Below are positions 26,675 through 36,730 of a DNA stretch of 64,000 nt, one piece after another. The stretch lies in contig CAKPKG010000003.1 in the NCBI GenBank assembly GCA_934167165.1, positions 10,127-74,126 on the forward strand. Direction: 5' to 3'. Each line of letters starts with the position of its first letter. Within the stretch, counting starts at the first letter, position 1. The notes beneath the pieces are model-generated. The model searched no databases and was not told where the DNA came from. It saw only the letters and a list, made by a program, of their open reading frames with translations. The translations under genes were made by a program, and so were the position numbers. The DNA is from an uncultured Clostridia bacterium (GTDB taxonomy: Bacteria > Bacillota > Clostridia > TANB77 > CAG-508).

Positions 26675-28951
26675 ATGCAAGTTATAAAAAGAGACGGAAG
26701 AATATCAGAGTATAATGATGAAAGAATTATTAAAGCTATAACATTAGCAATGTCACATACAACAGGTGGTGTTGATATAGATTTAGCTACAAAAATAGCA
26801 GATAGCGTAAGAAATCAATTAAAAGATAAAGTACAAGTATCTGTTTATGAAATTCAAGATATAGTTGAGAAAAAATTAATGGGATCTTCTAGAAAAGAAG
26901 TTGCTCAAGAATATATTACATATAGATATAACAGAGATGTTGCAAGAAAAGCAAAATCAAAAGACATGTTTTTGGAGATTATAGAAACAAAGTCTAATGA
27001 TGTTACAAGAGAAAATGCTAATATGAATGCAGATACACCTGCTGGTATGATGATGAAATTTGCATCAGAAACTACAAAACCATTCGTTGATGATTTTTTG
27101 CTATCAACAGAAGCTAGAACAGCAATAAAAAATGGATATATTCATATACATGATAAAGATTATTACCCAACAAAAAGTTTAACATGCTTACAACATCCAT
27201 TAGATAAAATTCTAGAACATGGATTTAGAGCAGGGCATGGAAGCTCTAGACCAGCAAAAAGAATTGAAACAGCAAGTATTATTGGATGTATATCACTAGA
27301 AACAGTTCAAAACGAAATGCATGGTGGACAAGCAATTCCTGCATTTGACTATTACCTAGCTCCATATGTAAAAAAGACATTTGTAGAAGAAATTAAAAAA
27401 ATAGAAAAAGTAATTGATGAAGATTTGTCAAAACTTTATGATTATAAAGTAGAAGACTATATCAAAAAAGATACAAAAGATTTAAAAGGTGATAAAAAAT
27501 ATACACAACTTGCAATAAACAACACAGTAGAAAGAGTTCACCAATCAATGGAAGCATTTATACATAACATGAATACAATCCATTCAAGAGGTGGAAACCA
27601 AGTTGTATTTAGTTCTATAAACTATGGAACAGATACTTCTGCTGAAGGTAGATGTATAATAAGAGAAATGCTTGCATCAACAGAAAAAGGTGTAGGAAAT
27701 GGAGAAACTCCAATATTCCCAATTCAAATTTGGAAGAAAAAAAGAGGAGTAAATTATTTACCACAAGATAAAAACTATGATTTATACAAATATGCATGTA
27801 AAGTTACAGCAAGAAGATTCTTTCCTAACTTTATAAATCTAGATGCTACATTTAATCAACATCCAAAGTGGAGAGAAGATGATCCAAACAGATATTATTA
27901 TGAGTGTGCAACTATGGGATGTAGAACAAGAGTATTTGCAGATAGACATGGAGAAGATACATCAGTAGGAAGAGGAAACTTATCATTTACAACAGTAAAT
28001 ATTGTAAAAATAGCAATAGAATCAGCGAGAGAAGCACAAGAAAATTTAGGAATTAATTTCGAAATTGGTAAAGGTAGCGAACAGTACATGACAGAAAAAT
28101 ACAATAAAGAAGTTAAAAAAATATTCCTAAATAAATTAGAAAAATATACAGACATTGTAGCAAGACAATTATATGATAGATATAAATTCCAATGCAGTGC
28201 AGTTGCAAAACAATTTCCACTATTAATGTCTGGATTATGGCAAGGTAGTGAGAATTTAAAACCTAATGACAGAGTAGAGCCAGTTTTAAAACATGGAACA
28301 TTAGGTATTGGATTTATAGGTTTAGCAGAATGTTTAACAGTTCTTACTGGAAAACATCATGCAGAATCAGAAAAAGCACAAAAATTAGGAATAGAAATAA
28401 TTACACAAATGAAAGAATCATGTGATAAATATTCTGAAAGATATGACTTGAATTACTCTGTACTTGCAACTCCAGCAGAAGGATTATCTGGAAGATTTAC
28501 AAAAATGGATAGAAAAGAATATGGAACTATATTAGGAGTAACAGATAAAGACTATTATACAAATAGTAACCATGTTCCAGTATGGTACAAATGTACAGCA
28601 GAAGAAAAAGCTAAAATAGAAGCACCTTATCATGCATTAACAGCAGGAGGACATATATTCTACATAGAATTAGATGGAGACGCTACACATAATCCAAATA
28701 GTGTAGAAGCAGTTGTAGATTTAATGGATAAATATAACATGGGTTATGGTTCTATAAATCATACTCGTTCTAGATGTTTAGATTGCGGATTTGAAAATGC
28801 AGATGTAAATCTAAAAGTATGTCCAATATGTGGTGGAGAAAATATTGATACAATTCAAAGAATAACAGGATATTTAGTAGGTACAACTTCTAGATGGAAC
28901 AAAGGAAAATTAGCTGAATTACACGATAGAGTAACTCATACAAGAAAATAA
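26675..28951 (+). CDS. nrdD: Anaerobic (class III) ribonucleoside-triphosphate reductase
   Basis: NrdD reduces ribonucleotides to deoxyribonucleotides under anaerobic conditions. The product of 758 residues begins with an ATP-cone (VIKRDGRISEYNDERI), continues with the catalytic barrel, and ends with the zinc site CLDCGFENAD...CPICGG and the glycyl radical loop RITGYLVGT. The ATG at 26675 is used because AAGGGGG lies eight bases upstream; an upstream TTG lacks a site. nrdG follows after 24 bases. Confidence 0.96.
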   Translation: MQVIKRDGRISEYNDERIIKAITLAMSHTTGGVDIDLATKIADSVRNQLKDKVQVSVYEIQDIVEKKLMGSSRKEVAQEYITYRYNRDVARKAKSKDMFLEIIETKSNDVTRENANMNADTPAGMMMKFASETTKPFVDDFLLSTEARTAIKNGYIHIHDKDYYPTKSLTCLQHPLDKILEHGFRAGHGSSRPAKRIETASIIGCISLETVQNEMHGGQAIPAFDYYLAPYVKKTFVEEIKKIEKVIDEDLSKLYDYKVEDYIKKDTKDLKGDKKYTQLAINNTVERVHQSMEAFIHNMNTIHSRGGNQVVFSSINYGTDTSAEGRCIIREMLASTEKGVGNGETPIFPIQIWKKKRGVNYLPQDKNYDLYKYACKVTARRFFPNFINLDATFNQHPKWREDDPNRYYYECATMGCRTRVFADRHGEDTSVGRGNLSFTTVNIVKIAIESAREAQENLGINFEIGKGSEQYMTEKYNKEVKKIFLNKLEKYTDIVARQLYDRYKFQCSAVAKQFPLLMSGLWQGSENLKPNDRVEPVLKHGTLGIGFIGLAECLTVLTGKHHAESEKAQKLGIEIITQMKESCDKYSERYDLNYSVLATPAEGLSGRFTKMDRKEYGTILGVTDKDYYTNSNHVPVWYKCTAEEKAKIEAPYHALTAGGHIFYIELDGDATHNPNSVEAVVDLMDKYNMGYGSINHTRSRCLDCGFENADVNLKVCPICGGENIDTIQRITGYLVGTTSRWNKGKLAELHDRVTHTRK

Positions 28952-28975
28952 AAAATAAATTAGGAGATGGCTGAT

Positions 28976-29479
28976 ATGAAGATAGCTGGTTTTTATGACG
29001 AAAGTATATCAAATGGTTTGGGCTGGAGAGCAGTCTTATTTGTAAGTGGTTGCCCACATCACTGCCCTGGATGTCATAATAAAGAAGCACAAGACTTTAA
29101 TTATGGTGAAGAATTTAATGAAGAAGAAATTTTAAAAAGAATAAAGGAAAATTCTATTTTAAATGGAATAACTATAAGTGGAGGGGAACCTCTATGTAAG
29201 GAAAACATTCCTGGAGTTTTAAAATTTATAAAAGACGTAAAAGAAATAAGACCAGAATTTAATGTATGGTGCTATTCTGGATACACATTAGACCAACTTA
29301 TAGATAGAAATGATGAAGAAACAAATAAGTGTTTAAGTGAAATAGATGTATTAGTTGATGGAAGATTTGTAGAAGCAAAAAAAGACCCAACATTAAAATT
29401 TAGAGGTTCTAGTAATCAAAGAATATTAGATTTAAAACCAAGTTTGCAAACACACAAATTTATAGAATATAAATTATAA
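28976..29479 (+). CDS. nrdG: Anaerobic ribonucleotide reductase activating protein
   Basis: This radical SAM activase of 167 residues installs the glycyl radical on NrdD. The cluster-binding motif CPHHCPGC (CX3CX2C) is at about residues 26-33 and the SAM-binding GGEP follows at about 64. The ATG at 28976 is preferred over 28967 because AGGAG ends nine bases before it. The pair nrdD-nrdG is a standard operon. Confidence 0.95.
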   Translation: MKIAGFYDESISNGLGWRAVLFVSGCPHHCPGCHNKEAQDFNYGEEFNEEEILKRIKENSILNGITISGGEPLCKENIPGVLKFIKDVKEIRPEFNVWCYSGYTLDQLIDRNDEETNKCLSEIDVLVDGRFVEAKKDPTLKFRGSSNQRILDLKPSLQTHKFIEYKL

Positions 29480-29585
29480 ACAGCTTTTACTAATTAAAGT
29501 TTGATTTTAAGTTTATTTTAATAATCTATATATAAAATAATTTAAATATTATAATGCCGATAGGGCAATAAAAAGGAGAGTGTTT

Positions 29586-30599
29586 ATGGAAGACAAAGTC
29601 ATAAAAGAAGAAAAAAAATCAATTTTTTCAAAAAAAGAGGTATGGATTTCTGGCGTTATAGGCTTAATACTAGGTGCAGCAATTGTTGTAGGACTATATT
29701 TTGTTGGAATACCAAAGTTTGGAAATGAAACTATTGCAACTGTAAAAGGTGGATCAATAAAGAAAGATGAACTTTATAGTGAAATGAAAAAAGCATATTC
29801 AGTAAATTATGCATTAGATTTAGTTGACAAAGCAATATTAAAAAATAAATATAAACTTACAGATGATCAAAAGAAAGAGATAGAAGAACAAGCAAATTAC
29901 TATTTAACAACATACCAAACATATTATGGATATACTGAAGAACAATTCTTAAGTGAAAATGGATTCTCAACAAAAGATGAATTTATAGAGTATTTAACTT
30001 TGAATTATAAAAGAGATTTATATTATGTAGAGTATTTAAAAACAAAAATAGAGCAAGATAAAATACAAACATATTATGATGAAAACGTATATGGAGATAT
30101 AAATACAAAACATATCCTAGTAAGTATAACTGATGATGTTACAGACGAACAAGCAAAAGCAACTGCAAAAGAAATAATAGCAAAATTAGATTCAGGAAAA
30201 TCTTTTGATGAAGTAGCTGAAGAATACAAAGACAAAGCAACATATGAAGATTTAGGATATAATGGATTTAACTCTAGTTTGGTTTCAGAATATGTAGAAG
30301 CAAGTAAAGCATTAGAAAATGGAACATATTCAAAAGAGCCAGTAAAAACAGATTTTGGATATCATGTAATATATAAAGTAGATCAAAAAGAAAAACCATC
30401 ATTAGAAGAAGCTACTAATGATATAGTTAAAGCACTAGCAACAGATATAGAAAAAGAAGATCCATATATAAAATATAAAGCTTTAATACAATTAAGAGAA
30501 GAAAGTAAATTAAATTTTAAAGATAGCAAATTTAAAAGCGAATATAAAAAATATTGTGATCAAGTAAATGCAGGAACAGGAACAACAAGCGAGGAATAG
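29586..30599 (+). CDS. Membrane-anchored foldase, PrsA/parvulin type
   Basis: The product of 337 residues has a cytoplasmic basic start, one membrane helix (about 19-43) and an extracytoplasmic body with a parvulin-type peptidyl-prolyl isomerase domain (about 163-260: KHILVS, then DLGYNGF and FGYHVI). This is the layout of PrsA-like foldases that help secreted proteins fold. There is no lipobox Cys, so it is anchored by the helix, not by a lipid. AAAGGAGAGTGTTT precedes the ATG at 29586. Confidence 0.88.
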   Translation: MEDKVIKEEKKSIFSKKEVWISGVIGLILGAAIVVGLYFVGIPKFGNETIATVKGGSIKKDELYSEMKKAYSVNYALDLVDKAILKNKYKLTDDQKKEIEEQANYYLTTYQTYYGYTEEQFLSENGFSTKDEFIEYLTLNYKRDLYYVEYLKTKIEQDKIQTYYDENVYGDINTKHILVSITDDVTDEQAKATAKEIIAKLDSGKSFDEVAEEYKDKATYEDLGYNGFNSSLVSEYVEASKALENGTYSKEPVKTDFGYHVIYKVDQKEKPSLEEATNDIVKALATDIEKEDPYIKYKALIQLREESKLNFKDSKFKSEYKKYCDQVNAGTGTTSEE

Positions 30600-30610
30600 A
30601 AGGCTATATA

Positions 30611-30647
30611 AAAAGCAGTGGAAAGAATTTCTTTCTACTGCCTTTTA
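30611..30647. terminator. Bidirectional terminator after the foldase gene
   Basis: AAAAGCAGTGGAAAG pairs with CTTTCTACTGCCTTTT with one mismatch around a short AT loop, between converging genes. Confidence 0.8.
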
Positions 30648-30649
30648 CT

Positions 30650-30820
30650 TTATTCTTGATTACAACGATAACTTCCACACATAGATTCATCTTCTGGATT
30701 TCCATTACTACAATTTTTACAAGGCCTTACAATTATATCCTCTAATTCACATTTTTGAGTTTTTTCATTATTAAAAGCACAACTACAAACTGTACAATTA
30801 ATTAACTGTTTCTTTTCCAT
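30650..30820 (-). CDS. Small Cys-rich DUF1540-like protein
   Basis: This 56-residue protein has eight Cys in the spacing of the DUF1540 family: INCTVCSCAFNN, then C24, a CKNCSNGN segment and CGSYRCNQ. The family is common in spore-forming Firmicutes and is probably a metal-binding module; its function is unknown. AAGGAGGATTATTTTT precedes the ATG on the minus strand. Confidence 0.8.
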   Translation of the reverse strand: MEKKQLINCTVCSCAFNNEKTQKCELEDIIVRPCKNCSNGNPEDESMCGSYRCNQE

Positions 30821-30954
30821 AAAAATAATCCTCCTTAAAAAATCAAGATATTAATATTATTTCCAAAAACAAATAATTTATTAAATTTTTAAATTTATTT
30901 TTAAAATTAATAAAAAAACATGTATTTTAAAGAGAAAAGTTTTAAAATTAAAAT

Positions 30955-31094
30955 AAAAAATATATCTATTTAAAAGATTCGTTCTTCAAGGCGTTTAAGA
31001 TAAGCAAATATTCAAACTTTATATACGAACTCTAATTTCTGAAAAGCAATAATTTTATCAGGTCGAACTCACTTTAAAATAGATATATTTTTTA
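30955..31094 (-). ncRNA. Candidate structured RNA with long closing stem (strand uncertain)
   Basis: The segment begins with AAAAAATATATCTATTT and ends with AAATAGATATATTTTTT, which pair over 17 bases and enclose about 100 bases. Inside, GTTT/AAAC and CTGA/TCAG close two smaller hairpins. On the minus strand it lies downstream of the peroxiredoxin gene and ends in a T-rich run, like a terminated transcript. No protein frame is present. It could be a small RNA (the layout of a long interrupted hairpin also recalls 6S RNA) or a large terminator. Confidence 0.4.
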
Positions 31095-31143
31095 TTATAT
31101 TGGAAAAATTATAAAAATTAAAATTTTTTAAGTATAAATAAAC

Positions 31144-31875
31144 TTATTTTTTCCCTGAATCTTTACAATTTAATTTTTTAATTTCAGAATTTGAATTAAT
31201 TTGAGTCTTGCAATCAACAGGCTTTTTAAAACTCAAATACCAACTCATGCCATTTTTATTTTCGTCTATTTCTTTAACTTTTGTAGTTAGTTCATTGCAA
31301 GTTTTAGGAGCAGGAACTATAATTGGGTCACCAGGTAGCCAATTAGCTGGAGTAGAAGCCTTGTTGCAATCTGCTGTTTGTAAAGCTTCTATAATTCTTA
31401 AAATTTCAGGAATACATCTACCTACGTTTAATGGGTACACTAAAATAACTCTTATAATTCCTTTATCATCAATAATAAACACATTTCTTACAGTTTCGGT
31501 ATTGCTTATTTCATTTGCAACCATTCCATATCTTCTAGCAATTTCTCCGCTTCTATCAGCTATTACAGGAAACGGAACTCTTATACCAGTACGCATACAA
31601 ATATCGTATAACCAAGCTAAATGAGAAGCATTGCTATCTATGCTAAGACCAAGCAAACAAGTATTTAATCTTTCAAAGTATGTATTCATTTTTGAAAAAG
31701 CAATAAACTCTGTTGTACAAACAGGAGTAAAATCTCCAGGATGAGAAAAAAGAACAACCCATTTTCCTTTATAATCAGAAAGTTTAATATTTCCCATAGT
31801 TGTTTGAGCTTCAAATTCAGGTGCAAATTCACCAATTTTAACATTACCATTCATCATAATTTCATAATTGTTCAT
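31144..31875 (-). CDS. Peroxiredoxin, 1-Cys (Prx6-like) type
   Basis: This 243-residue thioredoxin-fold peroxidase reduces peroxides. The peroxidatic Cys53 lies in HPGDFTPVCTTEF; the Prx6-type C-terminal arm includes VYPLNVGRCIPEILRI and the GDP-like NWLPGDPIIVP loop typical of the 1-Cys branch. The last 20 residues are basic and form an extra tail. The gene stands alone; AGGAGGATTTTTT precedes the ATG. It probably protects the anaerobe during brief oxygen exposure (inference). Confidence 0.9.
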   Translation of the reverse strand: MNNYEIMMNGNVKIGEFAPEFEAQTTMGNIKLSDYKGKWVVLFSHPGDFTPVCTTEFIAFSKMNTYFERLNTCLLGLSIDSNASHLAWLYDICMRTGIRVPFPVIADRSGEIARRYGMVANEISNTETVRNVFIIDDKGIIRVILVYPLNVGRCIPEILRIIEALQTADCNKASTPANWLPGDPIIVPAPKTCNELTTKVKEIDENKNGMSWYLSFKKPVDCKTQINSNSEIKKLNCKDSGKK

Positions 31876-32179
31876 AAAAAATCCTCCTACATAATCTTCG
31901 TATATAATATGAAAGTAAAATAAAATGTGTTAAATTAATTAATGTGATTGATATAAAAAAGTAAAATAGGTTCAAACAAAATAAGAGAAGAGAAATAATT
32001 TTATGCAATTACAAATAACATATAGTATACTTTTATTTACAAAATATATACTAAGATATTAATACAAACTTGCTTTTTTATGTAAATTATGATATATTTT
32101 AATTATGTAAAGAGTTATTCTCTTCGAAAAAATAAACTTTCGGAGGGAAACCTCCGATACAACTAAAAGGAGGTAAACT
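31876..32179. other. Intergenic region with promoter and hairpin before the KH gene
   Basis: These 304 bases hold no gene. TTGCTT (32070-32075) and TATATT (32093-32098), 17 bases apart, form a likely promoter. In the leader TCGGAGG pairs with CCTCCGA around a GAAA tetraloop (about 32140-32157), just before the AAAAGGAGG ribosome binding site. Confidence 0.55.
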
Positions 32180-32866
32180 ATGTCAAATTACAAATGGGTT
32201 AAAATGAGTGATGAGTATGTTCAACTTCGGAAAGAAGATTTTTCTCAAATTCCAAGCTTTGAGGTAAATAATATTGACACTATACTCATGAAAAAATTTG
32301 AAGACAATGGTATTGATTCTTCAGTAAAAAGAGAGGACTTTTTAGAAGATTGCTCATATGTTTTAAGTGCAGTCGATCAAAAAGTTATCATGATTACAGC
32401 TCCTTTGTATGAGCTTAATCTTGATACTGATAGCTACGTACTGATAGCTGAATCATATACAGATGAAGCTATTGACCCTGCTGAATATGAATGGGTAAAA
32501 GAAACATATTCTCGTTGTGTAGAAGAAGTAGCTAGTGAACAGGCAGAGGTTTTTGAAAAACTGTTTATGGAGAAAACTCTTGATGGAATTTCATCCATTG
32601 TAACAATTTCTTCAAATCCTTATGAAGAGCCGAACTACTTTTACGAACAATACATTCCTAAAGGCTATATTAAGGCATGTGAGAAGAATTATCCATTTAC
32701 TTGTCTTAAGCATGATGTGGTATTTATAAAAAAAATGGATGCCAAAGGACAAGCGATTACTATTAAAGTTCCCGATTTCTATAAGGGGCTTGTTATCGGC
32801 AAAGGTGGCGAAAATATTAAAAAAATTGCCAATCAGATTAATGCCAAAAGAATTAATGTAATTTGA
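32180..32866 (+). CDS. KH-domain RNA-binding protein, atypical codon use
   Basis: The 228-residue protein has an acidic N-terminal domain of unknown fold and, at about 190-228, a type I KH domain with the GxxG loop in VIGKGGENIKKIA, which binds single-stranded RNA. Codon use includes CGT, CTT and an in-frame CGG (32228-32230) that reads naturally as Arg17. That contrasts with the +1 behaviour of CGG in the typical genes. It may have been acquired together with the beta-CASP gene downstream. Confidence 0.8.
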   Translation: MSNYKWVKMSDEYVQLRKEDFSQIPSFEVNNIDTILMKKFEDNGIDSSVKREDFLEDCSYVLSAVDQKVIMITAPLYELNLDTDSYVLIAESYTDEAIDPAEYEWVKETYSRCVEEVASEQAEVFEKLFMEKTLDGISSIVTISSNPYEEPNYFYEQYIPKGYIKACEKNYPFTCLKHDVVFIKKMDAKGQAITIKVPDFYKGLVIGKGGENIKKIANQINAKRINVI

Positions 32867-32875
32867 TAAGAATTT

Positions 32876-32900
32876 AGGAGTCTGTATGGACTCCTTTTTT
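32876..32900 (+). terminator. Terminator after the KH gene
   Basis: AGGAGTC pairs with GGACTCCT around a short loop and is followed by a run of six T. Confidence 0.85.
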
Positions 32901-33080
32901 CTTATGCGTAAAGGCTATTTTTATAGTATTAATTATTATTTTTAGCAAATGATTGCTTTTAAATGTGTTAAATTAATTTTTAAAGTATACATAAATGTTG
33001 AAAAAGAGCAAAAAATATTGTATAATTCATATGTCAGAAATTTTTCCCATGAAAAAAATTTTTGGATTGGAGGAACACTT

Positions 33081-34499
33081 ATGGGAAACAAAACTAAAAT
33101 GTATTTAGACGTAATGGCTTGTCATCCAGAGGTTACAGGAAGTTGCTTCTTATGCGTTTTAAAACTCCCAAATCGGGAGAGCATAAAGTTTGTAATTGAT
33201 TGCGGACTTTTTCAAGAGAAGGAATATGATTCATTAAATTATGAGTTGCCGTTCGAATGCGATGAACTAGCATTTGTATTAGTAACGCATAATCATGTGG
33301 ACCATATTGGCAGATTGCCACTATTGTTTAAAAAAGGCTATTTTGGAAATATATATTGCTCAACTCAAACTAAAATATTACTTCCATTAGCACTAAATGA
33401 TAGTCAAAAAGTACTTTCTGATGTATGTAAAAGAAAACATCAACCTGCACTCTATAGTGCTAAAGATGTAGAGGCAACATCAAACAATGTTGTTGGAGTT
33501 GAGTTCAACCATAAAATTCGAGTTGCTCCGAATATAGAAGTTACATTTTTAAAAAATGGACATCTAATTGGAGCAGCCATGATATTGGTTGAAATTAATT
33601 ATCCGGGAGAAGAGCCTATAAATGTTTTATTTACAGGAGATTATAACTGCAAAAATAATTTTATATATTTGCCGGGAATTCCCGACCAAATAAAGAATAT
33701 GAGATTATCAACGATTATAGAGTCAACCTATGGAGACACTTCTGTAAATGATATCAATTATGGATATTTTTCTCAAAAAGTATTGGAAGCGATAGAACAA
33801 AGGAAAACAATAATACTTCCTGTTTTTTCGCTTGGAAGATCACAGGAAATTCTATTAAAATTAAAAGAATTACAAGATAATAATGAACTGGATATAAATG
33901 TACCAATATACTTTGATGGAAATTTGGCACAAGCATATACAGCATTATATCTTTCTTCTAAATGTTTGATAGAAGAAGACAAAAAAGACTTTTTACCAAA
34001 AAACCTAGAGTTGGTAAACAGTGAAATTAGAGATGAATTACTGGAAACTGATAAATGTAAAATAATTGTTACAACATCAGGAATGGGAACATATGGACCT
34101 GCACAGGTGTATATACCATATTTTATTTCTAAAAAGAAGGTCTTAATACTTTTTACTGGATATACAGCAGAAGGAACTCTTGGAGCAAACTTAAAAAATG
34201 CAGAAGAAAGCGAGTCTGTTAAAATTGGAGGTTTGATATGCAGAAAATTTGCGGATGTGTCTTATTGCAATGAGTTTTCTGCCCATGCAAAATCAGAAGA
34301 ATTAATTGAATTATTAAAGCAATTTAGTAATTTAAAAGGTATTTTGATAAATCACGGGCAAGAAGAAACAAAAGCAAATTTTGCAGAAAAAGTTTTAAAC
34401 GAATTAAGTATTGATGAAGTTGGAATTTTAAACAGAGAGTATTTCTTCCGATTAGGAAGCTTTGGAATAATAAAGACTTTATCAACAAAATTTAAGTAA
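33081..34499 (+). CDS. Beta-CASP metallo-beta-lactamase RNA nuclease-like protein
   Basis: The 472-residue product has the metallo-beta-lactamase motif HNHVDH (70-75), the GDYNC and ESTYGD segments and the beta-CASP features TTSGMGTYGPA and EFSAHAKS. Such proteins are endo/exoribonucleases of the CPSF-73 family. The ATG at 33081 follows GGAGGAACACTT; longer in-frame extensions are not supported. It has an in-frame CGG (33174-33176) read as Arg32 in the Asn-Arg-Glu-Ser context. It follows the KH gene and shares its atypical codon use. Confidence 0.85.
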   Translation: MGNKTKMYLDVMACHPEVTGSCFLCVLKLPNRESIKFVIDCGLFQEKEYDSLNYELPFECDELAFVLVTHNHVDHIGRLPLLFKKGYFGNIYCSTQTKILLPLALNDSQKVLSDVCKRKHQPALYSAKDVEATSNNVVGVEFNHKIRVAPNIEVTFLKNGHLIGAAMILVEINYPGEEPINVLFTGDYNCKNNFIYLPGIPDQIKNMRLSTIIESTYGDTSVNDINYGYFSQKVLEAIEQRKTIILPVFSLGRSQEILLKLKELQDNNELDINVPIYFDGNLAQAYTALYLSSKCLIEEDKKDFLPKNLELVNSEIRDELLETDKCKIIVTTSGMGTYGPAQVYIPYFISKKKVLILFTGYTAEGTLGANLKNAEESESVKIGGLICRKFADVSYCNEFSAHAKSEELIELLKQFSNLKGILINHGQEETKANFAEKVLNELSIDEVGILNREYFFRLGSFGIIKTLSTKFK

Positions 34500-34509
34500 T
34501 AGTTTTCCC

Positions 34510-34542
34510 AAAAAAGGCACTAAAATATTTTAGTGCCTTTTA
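34510..34542 (+). terminator. Terminator after the nuclease gene
   Basis: AAAAAGGCACTAAAA pairs with TTTTAGTGCCTTTT around a three-base loop. Confidence 0.85.
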
Positions 34543-34552
34543 CTTTATGCTA

Positions 34553-34581
34553 TTGACATAGTAAGATTTTAGAAATAAAAT
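34553..34581 (+). promoter_or_regulatory. fba promoter
   Basis: TTGACA (34553-34558) and TAAAAT (34576-34581) are separated by 17 bases, 39 bases before the ATG. Confidence 0.7.
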
Positions 34582-34601
34582 AACAATATAAAAAACAATA
34601 A

Positions 34602-35549
<948 letters not shown>

Positions 35550-35550
35550 G

Positions 35551-35690
35551 GAACAAAGCGACTTTAGTCGCCCTTTGTTCTCGCCGATTTGAGTTTCCGA
35601 ATGTAATGAGGAAATCTCAAAGGCAATAGCGATTATAGCATTTATATATACTAGGAAATGATAAATTTCCTAGTATATATAAATAGAGAA
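35551..35690 (+). ncRNA. Two-copy structured intergenic element, copy A
   Basis: Three parts are visible. Part 1 is a hairpin GAACAAAG...CTTTGTTC enclosing CGAC-TTTA-GTCG. Part 2 is a core of about 60 bases beginning CTCGCCGATTTGAGTTTCC and ending GGCAATAGCGATTATAGC, in which TTTGAG pairs with CTCAAA and TTTCC with GGAAA. Part 3 is a 17-bp hairpin, ACTAGGAAAT and ATTTCCTAGT with extended AT arms. The core recurs reverse-complemented at 45790-45955 with different but still paired flanking stems, which supports a folded RNA or a DNA element selected for structure. Confidence 0.55.
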
Positions 35691-35693
35691 GAG

Positions 35694-36135
35694 CTAATCT
35701 TTAGCTCTTCTCATTCTCATTTCAGCATCTTTTTTTGCAATTTCTCGTCTTTTATCATATAATTTTTTACCTTTACCTATACCTAATTCAACTTTTACAA
35801 AATTACCCTTAAAGTACATAGAAATAGGAACTAGGGAATAGCCTTTTTGTTTAATTAATCCAACAAGTTTATTTATTTCTCGTTTATTTACTAATAACTT
35901 TCTATCACGCAAAGGATCTTTATTGTATATATTTCCAAATTCGTAAGGACTTATATGCAATCCATAAATATATAATTCTCCATTTTTTATATTAGCATAA
36001 CTATCTTTTAAATTAACTTTACCGATTTCTAATAGATTTAATCTCTGTTCCAGACAAAACAATACCAGTTTCTAAAGTATCTATAATTTCATAATTATGT
36101 CTTGCAACAGGATTTTTAGCAATTTGTTTAGACAT
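35694..36135 (-). CDS. smpB: SsrA-binding protein, needs one +1 shift
   Basis: SmpB binds tmRNA and rescues stalled ribosomes. From the ATG (complement of 36133-36135) the frame runs 37 codons to EIKSIRN. An extra C (complement of 36024) then precedes GGT AAA GTT, and the +1 frame gives [10 protein letters not shown] and continues with [18 protein letters not shown] and a basic tail, 146 residues in all. The joined protein has the family length and motifs. Unshifted reading ends at once in TAA (AAT CGG TAA). The C-terminal part alone begins within an unrelated frame. Confidence 0.92.
36021..36024 (-). other. CGG +1 recoding site in smpB
   Basis: On the minus strand: AGA AAT, extra C (complement of 36024), then GGT AAA GTT AAT. 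Without a shift the codons are CGG TAA, arginine followed immediately by stop. Confidence 0.88.
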
Positions 36136-36224
36136 TGTACATACCTCTTTTTAATTTGATATACATATTATAGCACAATAATTAAAAAGAGAAAATAGAT
36201 AAAATGCTATAATTGCTAATAAAA

Positions 36225-36617
36225 TTATCTATCTATATAATTGTCTGTATGATTATTTTGTGCAATATAATACCAAATAAGTCCTACAATTACTACTGCG
36301 GCTACAGCTAAAATTACCCAAGTCCATGTATTGCTCATATTATTTGTATTGTTCATTGCTGTTGCAGTTCTTGTTGTTGTATAATCGGCGTTATCGCTAA
36401 ATACTGCATTACCAATATCTTTAGCACCATCTTCAATAGTGTTTTCAATTGCACCAACACCTTTTCTAGCATCATTTGCTAAATTTGAAGCACCATCTAT
36501 AACTGTATCTGTTGCAGAATGAATACCATCTTTAATATCGTTATTTGCAAAAGAAATAGTAGATATAAATAAAAGTGCAAATAATATAAATAAAACTACC
36601 AATGCTTTTCTTTTCAT
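36225..36617 (-). CDS. Small secreted or membrane protein
   Basis: The 130-residue protein has an N-terminal signal-like helix (KRKALVVLFILFALLFIS region), a polar middle with repeated Asp/Ala-rich helical segments (SATDTVIDGASNLANDA, then DGAKDIGNAV) and a C-terminal membrane helix (about 106-125). AGGAGGTAAAAC selects the ATG at 36617. No family is recognised; the amphipathic middle recalls small spore-envelope or stress proteins but this is weak. Confidence 0.6.
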   Translation of the reverse strand: MKRKALVVLFILFALLFISTISFANNDIKDGIHSATDTVIDGASNLANDARKGVGAIENTIEDGAKDIGNAVFSDNADYTTTRTATAMNNTNNMSNTWTWVILAVAAVVIVGLIWYYIAQNNHTDNYIDR

Positions 36618-36682
36618 TGTTTTACCTCCTAATTTTTTGTAATTCATTTATATTATTTATAAAAAATGAAAAAATATACATA

Positions 36683-36720
36683 AGAAAAGCTTTTTGTACA
36701 AATTGTACAAAAAGCTTCTA
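36683..36720. terminator. Long terminator hairpin
   Basis: AAGCTTTTTGTACAA pairs with TTGTACAAAAAGCTT over 15 bases with a minimal loop, between two small minus-strand genes. Confidence 0.75.
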
Positions 36721-36730
36721 AAAAATAAAA

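Noticed and set aside
30955..31094. tRNA-like gene in the segment with TTCG-type motifs
   Set aside because: No acceptor stem, anticodon arm or CCA end of normal size can be drawn; the outer stem is far too long.
32949..33080. Longer start for the beta-CASP protein
   Set aside because: The extension has no family similarity and the ATG at 33081 has a GGAGGA site at proper spacing.
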